Source: Stichopus chloronotus
Lineage: Eukaryota; Echinodermata; Holothuroidea; Aspidochirotida; Stichopodidae
Reading direction: 5' to 3'
Length of the DNA stretch: 64,000 nt
NCBI GenBank assembly: GCA_021234535.1
Contig: CM037846.1
Location: 15,078,150-15,142,149, forward strand
Positions 37,801-52,800 of this stretch are shown here, in pieces. The translations under genes and the position numbers were made by a program. Within the stretch, counting starts at the first letter, position 1. Every line of letters starts with the position of its first letter. The notes beneath the pieces are model-generated. The model was given only the letters and a program-made list of their open reading frames with translations, searched no databases and had not been told where the DNA came from.

Positions 37801-40800
37801 TATCTTGTCAGAAATAACTACCAATGTAAATTTCAACATGTTTACTATGATGCATGGAGTAACAGAGATACAACTGGCATCAGCAGTAGCACTATTTTTG
37901 CTTTTTTAGAGATTTCAAACAAAATTCTGAATGGCGTACACAGTTAATATTTAAAGACTGGGTGTCAAAAAATCCATCACAGTGTAAAACACAGGCAGTA
38001 CGTTTGAGTTCTCTTTGAGTAACAAGAAAGCCAAGAGGCTTAGTGATTCCTTGCCACTAATACATGAACTTCCATTAATTTTTTTTCAAGTTGCAGTTTA
38101 CTGTAGTAACCACAGGATATACCAGATGACACCATTAACACTGCACAGCATTTTCCAGTACCTGCTGTATGCATGTAATGTAAGATAACACTGGTGGCCA
38201 AGAATTCTCCAGCCTGCACAGTGGTAGCCTAGGTACAGTACAGTACAAATTTCCCAGGAACAAGAAATATTCTCATATGACAGTTGAAATGACTGCCAAT
38301 TATATAAACTACATTAATTCCTCCATCTACCCCATCATATGACCAAGTAATAACTTATTTATCTCTATTGCACAATAAGACTTTTCCCTAACAGAAATCT
38401 TCCATGTGCAACTGTCTCCACTTCAGAAAACAAATCTATTCTACATTGTTTGATGACAGAAGGAGCCCTGTATCTCAGATAATAATTCCTCTGGGAAAGA
38501 TAAGGGTCAACCTTTCTCCCATTTTCCACAGAGGTCATTGATCAATCACCATTTTCAGACCAAACAAATGTCTCAGATATAATTAAAAGCCAATTATGGC
38601 TTTGAAAACTAAGTGAGCACTTTTAAGTGTCAAAACAAGAGTAATAAATAAAAGAAGTATGATACCAAATACTGTACAGCTGAATTGGGGATTAAATAGA
38701 AACTCAAAGATGTATTGTACCTGCTGAACTTAATTAACCAAACTGGGCTTTTAGATACTTTACAGATGCTTTCAGACATACAGTATTTTATCAGAAACCA
38801 GCATGATGCCAGCTGAAGATCCATAGATGTAGTTTCATCATTATATGTCAAAGACTTTTGAAATTAGTACAGCAACTACACTTTATTACCTGACTGACAG
38901 GTTTCAGTTTTCAAATTGGAACTTCCTAAATGTGCAAGCATTGCTAGTCTTTACTTGGAAGGGAGCTCAAATACCTTCCACCATAGGAAAAGACAGAAGG
39001 AGAGAAACATCAGCAAAGGTTTTAACACTTTGTACTCAAGGACCTCAGATGACCTTTGACCCACATCAAAACTTAAACCAGTAATCATATTTATATACTC
39101 CATCTAAAAAGAACAACTTTAAAGTGTGAAATTGTCTCCCCTTTGTAAATATTAAAATTATCTCCTCCTTTGTAAATAGTGTGTTTACAGGTTTTTTTCA
39201 TGTTACGACCTCTGATGACCCCACATGACCTCTGATCACAAGACAAACCCTCACCTTATTTACTTAAAAAGTCCTACATACCCTCGAAGGTCAAAGTTTG
39301 TGCAATGTGCAGTTCATGAGGTACTGCAAACATGTTTTGTCTATAGTCTGTCTGCAGATGACCTCTGGTGACCTTTGGCATCCACAAAAATCAATCCCAG
39401 TCAAGATCTTTAAATGTCCTCCCCACACACTGACTTTGGACTCTCTTGCACATTTCCTTCAAAAGATAGAGTGTTCACAAGCTTTTCACATTATGACTTC
39501 TGATGAACCCAGATGACCTTTGACCTACAAGGATACCCTCACAATCTCACTTCCTTACAGGGCAGTACATACCACCCAAGTTTGAAAATGATGCAACTTG
39601 TCATTTCTGAGATACTGCAAACATAGTTTGTGCACATTCTGCCTGATGGTGACCTCAGATGACCTTTGACCTTCACCGAAAACAATCCCAACCGAGATCT
39701 TCATATGTTCTATCAACACACCAACTTTGACCCACCTTGCACTTTCCCTTCAAAAGCTGGAGTGTTCACAAGATTTTGCTCACACACATACATACACACA
39801 CAAACACACGCACACACTCACATACACCGAATCACCATCGCAAAGATTACTTGCCTGCCCTTCGGCAAGGAATCAAAAACAGCAGTTTAAATTTCTCTTG
39901 TGTCTTTTGCTGAAATTTTTCTCTCCGTTTTATGAAGATGGTAACAGGTGATCACTTTGGGAACAAAGGGCAATTGTTAATCTTCAAGTTATACTTACGT
40001 GAATTCTTTCAAGATCTGTCCTGTTAGTGAATTGACTTCTGCTAAAGTGAAGTTGGCCATGAAGTCATGTCCATGGCTGAAAAAATCTCTCACTCTGTTT
40101 GAGATGCACCTTGTCTGTATTACAAAGTAATGAAGATTAGATCGATGATATTGTCGGAGAGGAAAGGCAAAAATTATTGATGACCCCAAACTGTTCAACT
40201 ATACCTTGCCTCTGTACAAATTCAAGCATGGTTTCATGTTTACTTGTTGCATTCAAGACATACAGTAACATAGTAGACACTGTAATGCATTTAAGCAGGT
40301 ATACATATGGGACCTGAGCAGTGTAAGAATTAAAAAAAAACACAAAGAGAAGGCAAAACATGAATGAAACACTGCTGAAAGACTGAACAAAGAAAAATGT
40401 CAACAGCTTTACTTGTGTCTATGGATGTAGCTTAACCATGCATCTTATCCAGTATTTAAGTTCTGATAGAATAAAAACCTGTTACTTTTAAATATGGATG
40501 CAGTTTCACCGAGTTATCCAATGTTTAGGTTCTGATATGATAAAACCCTGTTACTTCTGTCTACGAAGTAGTTTCGCCATCTTTTATCCTACGTTTCATT
40601 TCTGATATAACAAACACCTGGCGTAGATTCCAGCCTGTCTGTTTCATCATCACATCCGCCAATCTGAAAATGTCATTGGTCTCCAGGAGTGCGATGTCTT
40701 CACACGTCATTCCGACCATCACGGTGCCCAGCATACTGCAAAAGAAACCATATCCAGCCCTGCCTGTTTCAATGTTTTCAATATTATCATAATGACCAAC

Positions 40801-43800
40801 ACATAATGCAGCCAGTATTCTAAATTCTGTCCTCTAACACACTGATGCTGTTAGCTTCAGTCCAGATCATATCATTGATCTCTGTAATATTAGCCCAGTT
40901 CTGACATTTTAAGGGATGGTACTGTTGTTATGAAGAACCCTCTTCTGGCAGTTACATATTAGCCACCCTCATATAACCTGTAACAATAATATTTCAAAGT
41001 AATGATTGTGAGAGAGATTTCCTTACCTGATGGTATCAGAGGTGAAGCCACCATTAGTACCATTTTCAGAGGTTAACAGTTCTTCTTTAACCTTTCTGTA
41101 GAGTTTTGTACTCTACATTGTGTGATAAAACAGAGCAAGATCAATTACTTCATGTTAAATGACCAGACAAAACAACAATTTTTCCCTCCATATGCCATGT
41201 TTGCTTTAAGCATAAAGTGTATTCATTGTATTCATGTACTAAAATCATTTTATTCTCATTTATTCCATTCCTTTTATCCATTCACTTTATCCTTTTTTAC
41301 TCCATTCATTTTACTCTCATTTACTGCTTTCATGTTACCCATTCACAGTAATATTTCAAATCCTTAAACTTTAGGAACTTTTCAAGGACTTTGATAAAAA
41401 TGAATGTATTTTCAAGCACTTTCAATGCCTTGATAATGACAGGTTTAAATTCAAGTACTTTCAAGGTTTTCAAGGCCCCATATGAACCCTGAGCCATTGC
41501 TTGGAAGACTGAATTTAACTTAAATGATAGCATCCTTCGTCTCCGTTCTCTCTCCTGTATAATAAAAAAATAAATCATTTGTCAAGCAGATATCAGCAAA
41601 CTTGATTTTTTAACAAAAAACATAATGGAAAAATGTTTAACATTTTCATTTTATTATTTGCTTTGAAATGGCAAAAAGATGTCCGTTGAATATTCCAGAA
41701 GATGGATTTTCTATTTTTCTCACCTGAGAGATAATAAAAAGACATTTGATAACTTACTTGAAATAGCAAAACACTTTATGATGGATTTCCAACCTTGGAG
41801 CCATTCCCCCCTTTTTTTTATTGCTAAACTTTCAGTGTTAAGAAGATGAGATGCATATTTGAACTTAAGCATCCTCCAAAGTCAATTATGAACCATCATT
41901 TCTTTCTTTCTTCCTTCATTACTCATCCTAAATAAAGGAGATTTGTATACAATGACATACCTGTCCTTTGTTCCACTGTATGGTCCCCAAGGTGAGGACA
42001 GACTCTGTGCCATTGTTCTCCGTGACAACGTCTGTGCCGATATCCTCCAGTCTAATATCGTTTAAATCTTTCAAGGGTACCTCTTGAACCATGCTACCAA
42101 GATCCTTCAATGATCCAGCTATGCCACCTGATGCCTTCTTCATCTGGAAAGAGAATAACAGTCCAATAGTGTCAACACAAAACCAACTACAAATAACAAC
42201 CAAATACTAGCAACCATGCATGGATAGGCCTTCACATGGTTGACGATAGGCATGGCATCCCCTCTGTCGTAGCTTAGATCATTTGCAAATTTAAGTTGCC
42301 ACGATAACAACTTTGCAAACGACCCACCCTTCTTTGAAATCCTGTAAGCCATCACAGATGGTGATACAGTTATACTGACTTAGTGTCATCCTTGAAATTT
42401 ACTTCACAGTGGCAACATTACCACAAATACAGTACCATGCAGACAGTTGTACTGAAGCATTGTGTGTCTACAGGTCTCCTGTGTTCAATGTTACCTTCAA
42501 TCCCAAATGTGACAGCATTATGTAGAGCCAAGACTCTGCATCCTAAGAACTGTCTGAGCCAGCTGCTTGTGTCTGACACACCATGCTATTTCTATTAAAT
42601 TTAATAGTCTGCCCAGACCATCCCAAATTTTTAATACTATCACAGAAGACATTTTCCATAAAAATCCTCAGAGGACAAAGAGGGCAACCACCTTTAATCC
42701 ACAACAATACTGAAATTGTAAGGCCAAATTTTACAATAAAAAGTGTCTTCATCTACTGCATCATTCATAATAATTGTGACAGTATGATGGTAATGTCAAA
42801 GTGGCTTACTTGCTTGCCTCTGTACAATTTCTGCGTCGTAGCCTTCGTTAGCATATTCAAAAAGTCTTTGCCATTTCAAACGATCAGTATCTACGCACAA
42901 GACTTGGAGCAGATTGAGAGTTTTTGACCCGTTGTTTCACATTATCGTGGATTTCACTGGAAGAGTCTGAATGTTGCCTGGATTATTTTTTTAATTTGCT
43001 TACAAAATCCTTGATGCTAACAGTAATATGATCCACCTGGTAATATTCTTCCCTTCTACATCTTTAACCCATGACAGCTGTATCTCCTAACTTCACAATG
43101 CCAGATTGTGTCATGTGATAGCTAAATGTACAGTACTGATTCATGATGTGATATACTTTCAGTGGAACCAATGATACTCAAGATGCTCCTCTACAGTTGG
43201 GGGGTATACTTATTTCTTGCCAATCACTATTCAGTAATGTAACGTCTGCCTTCACGTTAATTTATTCACCAGATTTACTTCACATTTTTTGCAAGTTGGT
43301 TTTAAGAAGCGGACTTCTTTCACTTAGTGGATTCCGACTAAAAAAGTAATAAGGATCATCAGAATTCCAGATGTGGCCTGGATGAGGAGAGGGGGAGCAG
43401 AGGAAGGGGGAGGGAGATCAAGGAGAGCTGAATTATCACCTCCTCAAATGTCAAACTATTTGCCATTACGATTCTTCAGATCAACTAGTAATGATTGTAT
43501 GTACACCATCAAAACACCCATTTTTCTTCTTGTTTTCACATTTATATCAACAGATCTGCCTTGACAATATTTGAAAAGAGGCTAAACAGAGGGCCGGTTA
43601 AAACTTTAAAAATCTTTCTAATCTTTTGTAATTGTATTAAAGCTTGACTGGTATGGGCAGGTTACAAGAGCAGTCTATGTAATAACAATTCCATGGTATC
43701 CTGTCCTCATGAGAAAGAGTCATCCTCCTCATACCTGTCTGAATATTTCTCTCTTCTGTGTTGGCTGCATCTCTTTGGCATTCTCGGCCAGAACATCTAT

Positions 43801-46800
43801 CGATTCTTTCACATCTTCGGGTGACATCTTTGCAAACACTTCACTCCCCAAACCGACGGAGAGGGACCTCAACTGGCGGATGTCCCGAGACGTCAGTTTC
43901 TGGGAATCACAGAAAATCAAATTACATAGCTGAAAAACAGACACAGCTTATTGTTTGAACTCTCAGAAGTTCATCAATAGCTAAGTATCATGCAGATAAA
44001 ACTATCATTTTAAATTGCACATGTGAATATAAGAACAGGAAAGTAACTGTACAGAATATGAGAAACTTGTCTGTAAAAGAGGAAAGAGTCCACGTAGACT
44101 GAGCATGCACTGGCATCTTTAAAATGATAAATTTTAAAACAAGTAGCAGTATCATGACATCATGAAGTTTACACAACATACTCTTACAAAGTCAAAAAGT
44201 AAGTTGCCAATGTCTACATGAAATTAGTTACTTTGCATATGACCCAGATTAGGGGCCACCTCAAGAAGTACAGTATAGAAATAATTACTAATTTTACAGA
44301 CTGCTCTTTTGGAATGCAAAGTGGTGTTGCTAGAGTAAGAGTAAATGCATATTTGTAGAAGGAAATATTGGCAAATAAGTCATTATGAGAGTTCATTAAG
44401 TTTAAGTCTACTGCCCTCACATTCTCAAAAGGTTCCTTGTATTTAAGGCATTGAGAATCCAAATAAACTCTCCCCTGTTTTTGACAAGCTTATAACAATG
44501 TGTCTGTGCTGTCTGTCGATTGGAGTAACAACACATCATGGGGTCATGAATGCTACCTTGTTAGTGCTGTTGGAGGAAGATGCCGCCTGAAACTTTTGGG
44601 CTATCACCATCTTCTGTCTTCGAGATAGATCTGCCTGGGACAAGTCTGACACTGCAGATACGACTGAAGATTTGGGAATTCTCTCTAAATCTTTCACTTC
44701 AAGGCCAGCAGCGACTTGTCCGATCTTTGCAAGATCCTGACCGCTCCAAGTTGAGGGGTCTCCCATCTCAGAGACAATTCTCTTAGCAACTTCCTTCATC
44801 TCCTGTTAAAAGAAAAAAAAAAAAGAGCAACATTCCCTGATATATTTTAAAAACCTAAATAAGCAAAGACAGCATGTACACATTATTCATTTTGTAAAGT
44901 ACATGTACAGTACAGTCGAGGCAAAATTATCCCTTTATGCACGACTGCACAGTAGAAAAGGGCTGTTCTCTTTCATATCCTCTACTCCCTCAGATTGCAA
45001 AAAGGACCCAGTGACTGTTGCGTGAGTGTGTCGGACTCTGCCATTTATACACTTACTGTACTGTTAGCACAAAGAACACAAAATAATACCAAACAATAGG
45101 CATGCAGTCATGGTGTGTAACCTACACTGCAATTACCTGTACACTTTACTTTCGCTTATGTCTCACGTTAGACACGAGTGAGTTAGATAGCAATTGCATA
45201 CTGTGGTTGTTGGCATGCATTTCTGCGGGGAGGAGGCTACAGGCAAAACAGCCCACTTCCTGAGTGACTGTGCAAGGCCACTTTGGCAACTCGAGCCATC
45301 CTCCTGTCAGTTTCATTTGTTGTAGTCCGATAATGAAATGCTGTACAAGAATGTAACATCCAAGTCTCAATGTGGGCTCACTTTGGTGTGAAATAATACT
45401 CCAAGTTTCACAGTGAACTTAAGTTTGAATACATTCATGAGGTCACATGTGTCAACTATGATGTCCCTCCCATTTGTTGTTTAACTGGTGTTTACACATT
45501 TGAAGCGGCAGGGATGAAGTGAGATTCTTGGTAGGGGGGTAGTATAGAATAGGGTTGACTGAGGTTGGTAAGGGTGACAGACAGTGGTCTTGATGACCCC
45601 AGCCTTAATACTAATGAATGCAAATTTAGACAATCGATATATATGACAGCTATCAAATCCAAGACAAATACCAGAAAAAACCCTTTCCCTTTGATGCAAT
45701 TATTTCATTTTCTGATCTGAAGGCAAATTTCTTCAAGTTTCTCGGAAACTATAAAACATACAAACAAACAAACACATTGTAATGATTCCATTTCTGTCTG
45801 TATCATGACTCTACAAGGACAACTATAAACATATTTTAAACAGAGCTTTTCTTTTGTAAACTGCCTAATGTGTCATGCCAAGAAATGCCTCTTGCCCCCT
45901 ACTACAAAAATTGTCCAGGAATGCGTGTAATATTTATTTCCCAAGTTCTCTGAACAATCACTCTTTCCCTTGTCCGCAGTTTAAAAACCCAATCAAAGAC
46001 CCACATATCTGTAACGAAGAAGTGTGTATTTCTGCTGGTACAAGGCTATATTTCATATTCCATGGTAATTAGGTGTTTTTGAAGGTTTATTATGAAACCT
46101 ATGCGTCCCACCTTCTGTATTATTTATACTCAGTTTTGACTTACCCTTTTTCTGCCATCAGATTTGGATAACATGTACTTCTGTGCTTCTCTACTTGAAA
46201 ACACTTCCTCTGGTAGACTCTGAAGCTGGTCCACGGTCAAGAATGCAGCTAACTTACCCAGGCTGCAACCGAGAAGACACATCTTTGTACATTTAAAGAG
46301 GCACAGAAATTGAAAACCATGAGAACAAAAATGATCCAATTATGTTTGGGTATGCAAAGAGGTCTCTTGTATTGGCACCAGACTTAAAGTGACTGCATGT
46401 GTATTGAAAAACCAGACGGATAAGATTATGTTTGATCTCAACTTTTTCTTTATTTCTAAATGTACATGCAAGGTCGCACAGGGATGGAGTATGTCTTTCA
46501 ATGAACAGAAATGACAGTTATTACTTTGGAAAGCAACAGGATTAGCATAAGAGCAGTAAAAACCAGAAATCATACCTGGCAATTTACGGTTCCAACTGTA
46601 AGTGCCTACACAGTTTGCAACGGCAAAAGTCAAGAAAATCCCCTTACAAATTTTGACAGAGATTGTACTGCCATGTGAGCAATGTTAATGCTTTAAGTCC
46701 TCTGATCATTTAATATCATTTCCTGTCTGCATTTCAAATGCCCGACCAAAGGCTCATTCATCGGGTATTAAGAAGTGCGCATATCTGTGATGGGCCATTT

Positions 46801-49800
46801 CATGGCATGATACTACTGAAGTCCTGGCTCCTTCATCAGAGTCGGTAAATGTAGCATTTGGTGAGAGGAAGCACTGTATATACAAATAACATACGAACTG
46901 ATCACACCATTACGGTGTCAGTGATCCTGAGTTGTTTTGACTAACTGATTATTTAATACTTGTACACTCTCCATTGGCTTGTTCAAAGAAGTACACAGTT
47001 GATTTGAATATATAAAAACTGACGACCACTATATTATTGTATGTTGATTATTTTGTTATGTTAGAATAATTTGAAATGATATGGCAGAATTAACGACCTG
47101 AAACCTTTTCTCAAATTAACTAACTGGTGCAATTAAAAGCCTTACTAAACTGTAAGTTGGACATGAAATTTAAATGTTTTTACTTTTTACCTATACACAT
47201 GCAATCTCTTTCATTGGCAAACTCAGAAAGTTAGTTCTGATACACGGCTTGTCATAAATCCAAAACACTGACAATTTTTCAATCTTCATGTTTAATTTCT
47301 GGTTGGATAGTTGCCTCGAGGACACACTAATAACTGTAAGTACCTTATAAACATAGAGGTATGCATATGGAGGACTATGTATTAACCTTGTCATTGATTT
47401 CATCTTTTTGTTACAAGTGGTTGTGACTACAAACTCAAACTTACAACAACAGCAACATCAAGTACCAGGGTGTCCAACCAACGATTTCAGGAACCGGTAC
47501 TGAAATTATTACAAGTATTCATAGTTTCACTGATGTACATTCTATGTGTGACACCTAAAAAAATTAAAATGATACACTTTCCTCAGAAGTTTGTTTTTTC
47601 GGTTGCATAAAATGACGTAGATTACCTAGAAACTTCATTTGCTGTCTACTTCATTTAGTGTTGTCAACTCATATAATGTAGGACTGGAAATAAATAATGT
47701 GCAAAAGAAATCATTTACACCAAACCCAGTCGTTGCATCGTCCATTATTCAGCAAGTGTACCAAACTAAGAACACTTGCACTATCTTGCATGCAACATGG
47801 TGCTGTATTAATATGCAAAAGAAACTATCGTATTACCACTTCACGATGAACTGGTAGTGTAACAAAATTAATATTTTCAGGTTTTTCGGGAACCGGACCT
47901 ACTATGGACTGCAAGTAGACGGGTCTGAAATGTGGACCAAGTGGAAACACTAGTGACAGATGCAAGTGACAGAATATTAAAGGTACAAAACAAACAGAGG
48001 GGAGTTTAGAGATCAGGACAGACGTTAAGACAAACATTTACCTTTCAAACTGTTCTAAAGACCAAGTCCAATCTGGAGACCTCACTAACTTACTGATGAT
48101 AGCTTGACCTTGCCTCTTGTCAAAATCAAGGGTATTGATGTCTGGAAGCAACACCAAAAGCTGCCAAATGAGAAAGACAAATGTGCTAGTAAGGATAAAT
48201 TCTTTGTGTTAAATGTGCAGTGCATGCAGTTTTTGTATTTGCATTAATTCCTAGCATAGAGAAAATCGGACCTTCTTACAGAGGAAAACCTATCACAGAT
48301 TTTAATGTTTACAGTAAGCACTAGTAACCGTCATCAGTTGAGAAACTTGCACGATAGCACAAGTGTTATAAGAGAAAACGCTAAACGGGGAGAAGGATAT
48401 CTTCAAATTAACAGCAAATTTGTTAAGATGGTTACAGTTTTAGTGATTCTACAGTGAATCTCCTGTGTTGACAATAAAACTCTTTTTCCTCAATGGTAAC
48501 ACCTTCTCTTCATAAAATATTTGAACAAAACAAATCTTCTTCGTTAGCTGGCCTTTCAAAATTATCAGCACATAGGTGAAGATGTTTTAAGATCCCAAGT
48601 TGACTAAAGTTTGCATGAAGCTGCAGCTCGTCGGCCCTTAGCAGTGTTCGGGGGTCACATTACTTATTGGACCAACTGCGACTTCACAAACAAGGTACCT
48701 GTAACCATGACACCTCCAATAGTAGTACAACTGGAGTATTAACACTGATCCTTCATCATCATCAAATTCACTGTAGTCTCACTTTTATCTGAGAGCTATG
48801 AAATGATGTGGCTGATAGCTCAAGCCCCGTAGAAGTGGGACCACAGCATGAGATAAAATGTAAATGGATACTAATTGGAATAATTTTTTACTCTCATTCT
48901 GGAAGGTAGTGATCCTCCAGAGACTAAAGAAATGTACAAAAGTTATACAAACATCATCTACGTCCACAGAGTTTAAACTTTGCACGCTCAGGTAAACAAA
49001 GAATGGTCCTAGTTCCTGAAGTTTGGCTATGGTCCACTTTGACAAATCATTGCCCCAATGCTCCATGGCAGTATCAACCACAGATGTAGCAAGGAACGGA
49101 TCCAACCGGTGCTGGCGATAAAGGACGGCCAAATTTGGTAAACTGTTTGGAAAACAAATTGTGGAAAATATAATGATAGTGTTTCATTTCTACAGACTTG
49201 GAACTAAATAGTAGATGGAGAAGGAAGACATTTTTGACAATTTTCTGGTTTTGCTACAGCTAAATGGATAAGCCATGCATTATACATTATTCATACATAC
49301 TTGGGAAGAATTCTCAGCTCCTATTGGCCCATTTCACGATTTCCGATCACTCTGAACATTAAAGGGGAATTCCATTTAAGGAACGTGTCTTCCTACTTCT
49401 ATAAGCCATTTCAAAACATTTTCATTCACATTCCTGACGTTTTGAAATGAACTTACCATGGGCAATATGATATGTTCAAACTTCCTGCCCAACTGAGTTT
49501 CTAACACTATGCATGTATATGAAGGGCACGACCATTATGATGGAACTGACTGTGATCTCTTTGGCCTGTGATGCAGTCGCCAACCAGCAATGACCAACAT
49601 GATTAACCTGCATAATTAGCAATTAGACACACTGTGTATTCAACGTGGCTATTACAAGATAAAATTAGTAACTGATAAAAATTTGAAAAAGCCACATAAG
49701 AAGGGAAATTTCTCATCAAAAGGACACATTAAGCAGCTTAGGGCAGTGCAGACAATACCTTGAAGATGACGACAACGTAATCTTTATTAAGTACGAAGTA

Positions 49801-52800
49801 AACCTTTTCAGAGACAGGGGAATAAGCTATCCAATTACTAACTATGTAAGACAATCAGTTTGGTCATGGATTAGAGTTGGTCGTTGACTACGTCACAAGC
49901 CACAGAGATCACGGTCAATTACATCTTAATAGCCGTGCTCTTCGTATACATGCATAGTATGAGAAACTCTGTTGGGCTGGAAGTTTGAACACATCATGTT
50001 GCCCATGGGAAGGTCATTTCAAAATGTCAAGAATGTGAATGAAAATGGTTTAAAATTGCTTATTAAATAAATCAGAAGACATGTTCCTTGATTGGAATTC
50101 CTCTTTAAGTTTTGTAACCGTAGAGGTAGATAGACCAAAATAATGTCACAGAATAGTAGTGAAGCCCACACTCTGTTAGGCACAAGGCGTTCTCATGAAA
50201 CTGCATAACACAAATCCAAGAGCAATTTCAGAATATTATCACTCACGAACAGATAAACGAAGGGACTCAGTTTGCCCTGAACAATATCAGGTTATCTCAA
50301 AAAAATAAAACTGTTGCATTCATTACTGTTTTGATGTAGATGTAGCTAGATATCAAACAAACAAATTCTCGAGGCATACATGCATTGCATATGGCAAATG
50401 TTGAAGGCAGAACTGTATTGCCTTGCAGAGTAAAGACAGCATGTATTGCGTTCAACTTCATTTATTCAGTGTGTGCGTACTACAGTTAGCCTGACGTCAT
50501 TCTGGCCTTACACCTATTTCTACAGCTACAACTTAAATTCACTGAGGTGGCAGAGCAACTCTACCTTTGAAGTGTTGAGGTCTATGGTGTAACATTCTGC
50601 TGTTGTGATACCCACATGTTTAATTTTTCTATATATTCGATCTCCTCATTCCAAATGTGATATTTAACCTCATCAAAAGTGTTCTCAAGGTAATGCAGAG
50701 CTTTGCATTTTGTCACTCATGAAACAAATTTGACAAATATGGTGCACTTTATTAATGATAGCAATGTTACAGAGTGCTGCTGATAGAGTAATAATTAGTG
50801 ACTTTCTGGTATGTAAACTAATTAATTCAACCAAATAACAATGGTTATTCAAACTCATTTTAATGGTTTATTACAGAGCATCTAGGATCGGTGTCCTACT
50901 GAGAGTAAACTTTCTGTGTGCTAGTTAGTTTAATTTGGGTCCAATGTTGCAGGCCTGACACTGCCAGTTCCTAAGTAATGCTGTAATAATTTCCTTGAAC
51001 AAAGTTGAACTTTTTCAAACAATGTATACACAAGTAGTTCAACTATTTCTTGACTTTTGATGTTTTGTGAGGCACAAGATAAACAATATTTTTTGTCTTT
51101 TCTGTGAGTCATTTTTGTCATGCCTACAGTTCTGCTTCAATGTGCAACCAATGACTTTATCTTCAGCTTCACGTATAATTGCAGTGACATACAACAATAA
51201 GTACATGCACTGACATGAGCAGATAGGAAAACACTTAATACTTACACTGCTTTGAAAGCTGCAGTGGAGAAACGCATGAGACGTTCTTTACCAATCCCTA
51301 TGACGTACAACCATAATTTGTCCACATGACTCGCTGTCCATCTTGGAACCAGACCCCAATGGACCTCTGCTGCTGCTAGCATTCCTCCTATGACACTGGG
51401 AGGAGGCAAGCCTTCATTCTTTTAAGATGGAAAACAATTAGAATAATTGCTGACAGTGACCAATTTTCAATGCCAAAACAGCTGTAAGTTCATAACATAT
51501 ATACTGTAGGCACTAAAATCAAGTTAAATAATCACGATAGCTGATGAAGATAAAGCAAGACTAATACATGTGTCACTGGTATGTTAAACTAGTCCTGGGG
51601 ATTGTTAAGGTTAAATACTAATCTACCATGCATATTCATGCAAAGTTTAGTTAAATGTGGAAAAGTACTTGTACTATAATCATATTCTGTGTAACATTTC
51701 AATTATTAATGTTAATATGGATGATATACATAATTTTATATGAGGGTAAAAATGCATAAAGATTGAACCAGCCTCACCTAACAACTTAACTGCATGTGCC
51801 AATTTTCATTAAATATCAACACATAACCCATGTTAAGAATCATGTGAATTATTAAATTATAAAATTGTTGTTAAGTCTCATGCTCCCTGTTTGGTCACTG
51901 GAGAATTCTGGGGAGGCAATCTTCTAAAGGGGGGATGGAATTTCTTACTCCCCCTCCCCTGACAGTCACCTAGAAGGGTGGATGAAGAAAGGCTGTCACA
52001 ACCAAGAAGAGTAATTTTCTCCTTATTTTGGTTGCCTTGACACATGGAGGAATCACTGAGACCGCCATATTCACAGATCAGGCTGCTTTTCAACATTATG
52101 ATCTTCTCCCAAATGGAGGAACTAAATATATGCCCGATTACCTCTTTTTAGTCACTGAAAAGCAAGGGAGATTGAATACCCACCCAAGTTTGTAATGATA
52201 TCCCAAATGCTCGGTCCAGTGTACAAATTCATTCTCAAGTGACTAAAATATCTTTCATCTCCACCAAAAGAAACTACAGTTATGGTCATTGATAGGCAAA
52301 TGTGTCTACATATACTGTACAGTTCAGACAGTGCCATGGTTGGTAATTTACTTAGGATGAGGTATAAAAACTGGGGGCACTGATCGTACTAAGGAGTGCT
52401 ATGAAGTAGCAATATTTAAAGGGAAATACGGATTTTGCAATGTATCAACATGGCATACAAAGAAAAGAGCTTTAATCATTATTCCAACTTCAGGTTCTTC
52501 AAAAATCATCTATGAAAGCTTACCTCCTCAAAAAATTTTGCATGAATTACGGATGATGCATCATTTGAATTTTGTAACTGATTGATGGACAAATAACTAA
52601 CTTTCTATCTGTGAGAAATTAATTTCTTGAAAACGTGGCCATGGTCATTCTCTGTTTTGAGTTATATCTATCGTTCTGTGTCCACAAATATTGACTTTAA
52701 ACATACTGTATTTTTTTTTATGGGAAAACCTTATTTCCCTTTAATCCTCCAGTGGACTGCAAGAGAACTGTCTCGATCCACTGGCCGATCTCACTGGCAT

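Larger units (their letters stand above)
42144..46144. other. Introns 9-11 of the mesothelin-like gene
   Basis: Apart from exons 10 and 11 nothing was recognised. Around 43380-43430 there is a purine-rich patch. Confidence 0.4.

Noticed and set aside
46550..46553. Gly-Arg-Lys-Arg at the exon 9/10 junction (residues 550-553, location approximate in DNA) and Arg-Ser-Lys-Arg in exon 17 as processing sites
   Set aside because: The first lacks an Arg at P4, and the second lies within a repeat helix where similar basic runs recur; only the linker RRKKR is convincing. The DNA of these residues is at 46145-46156 and about 37360.
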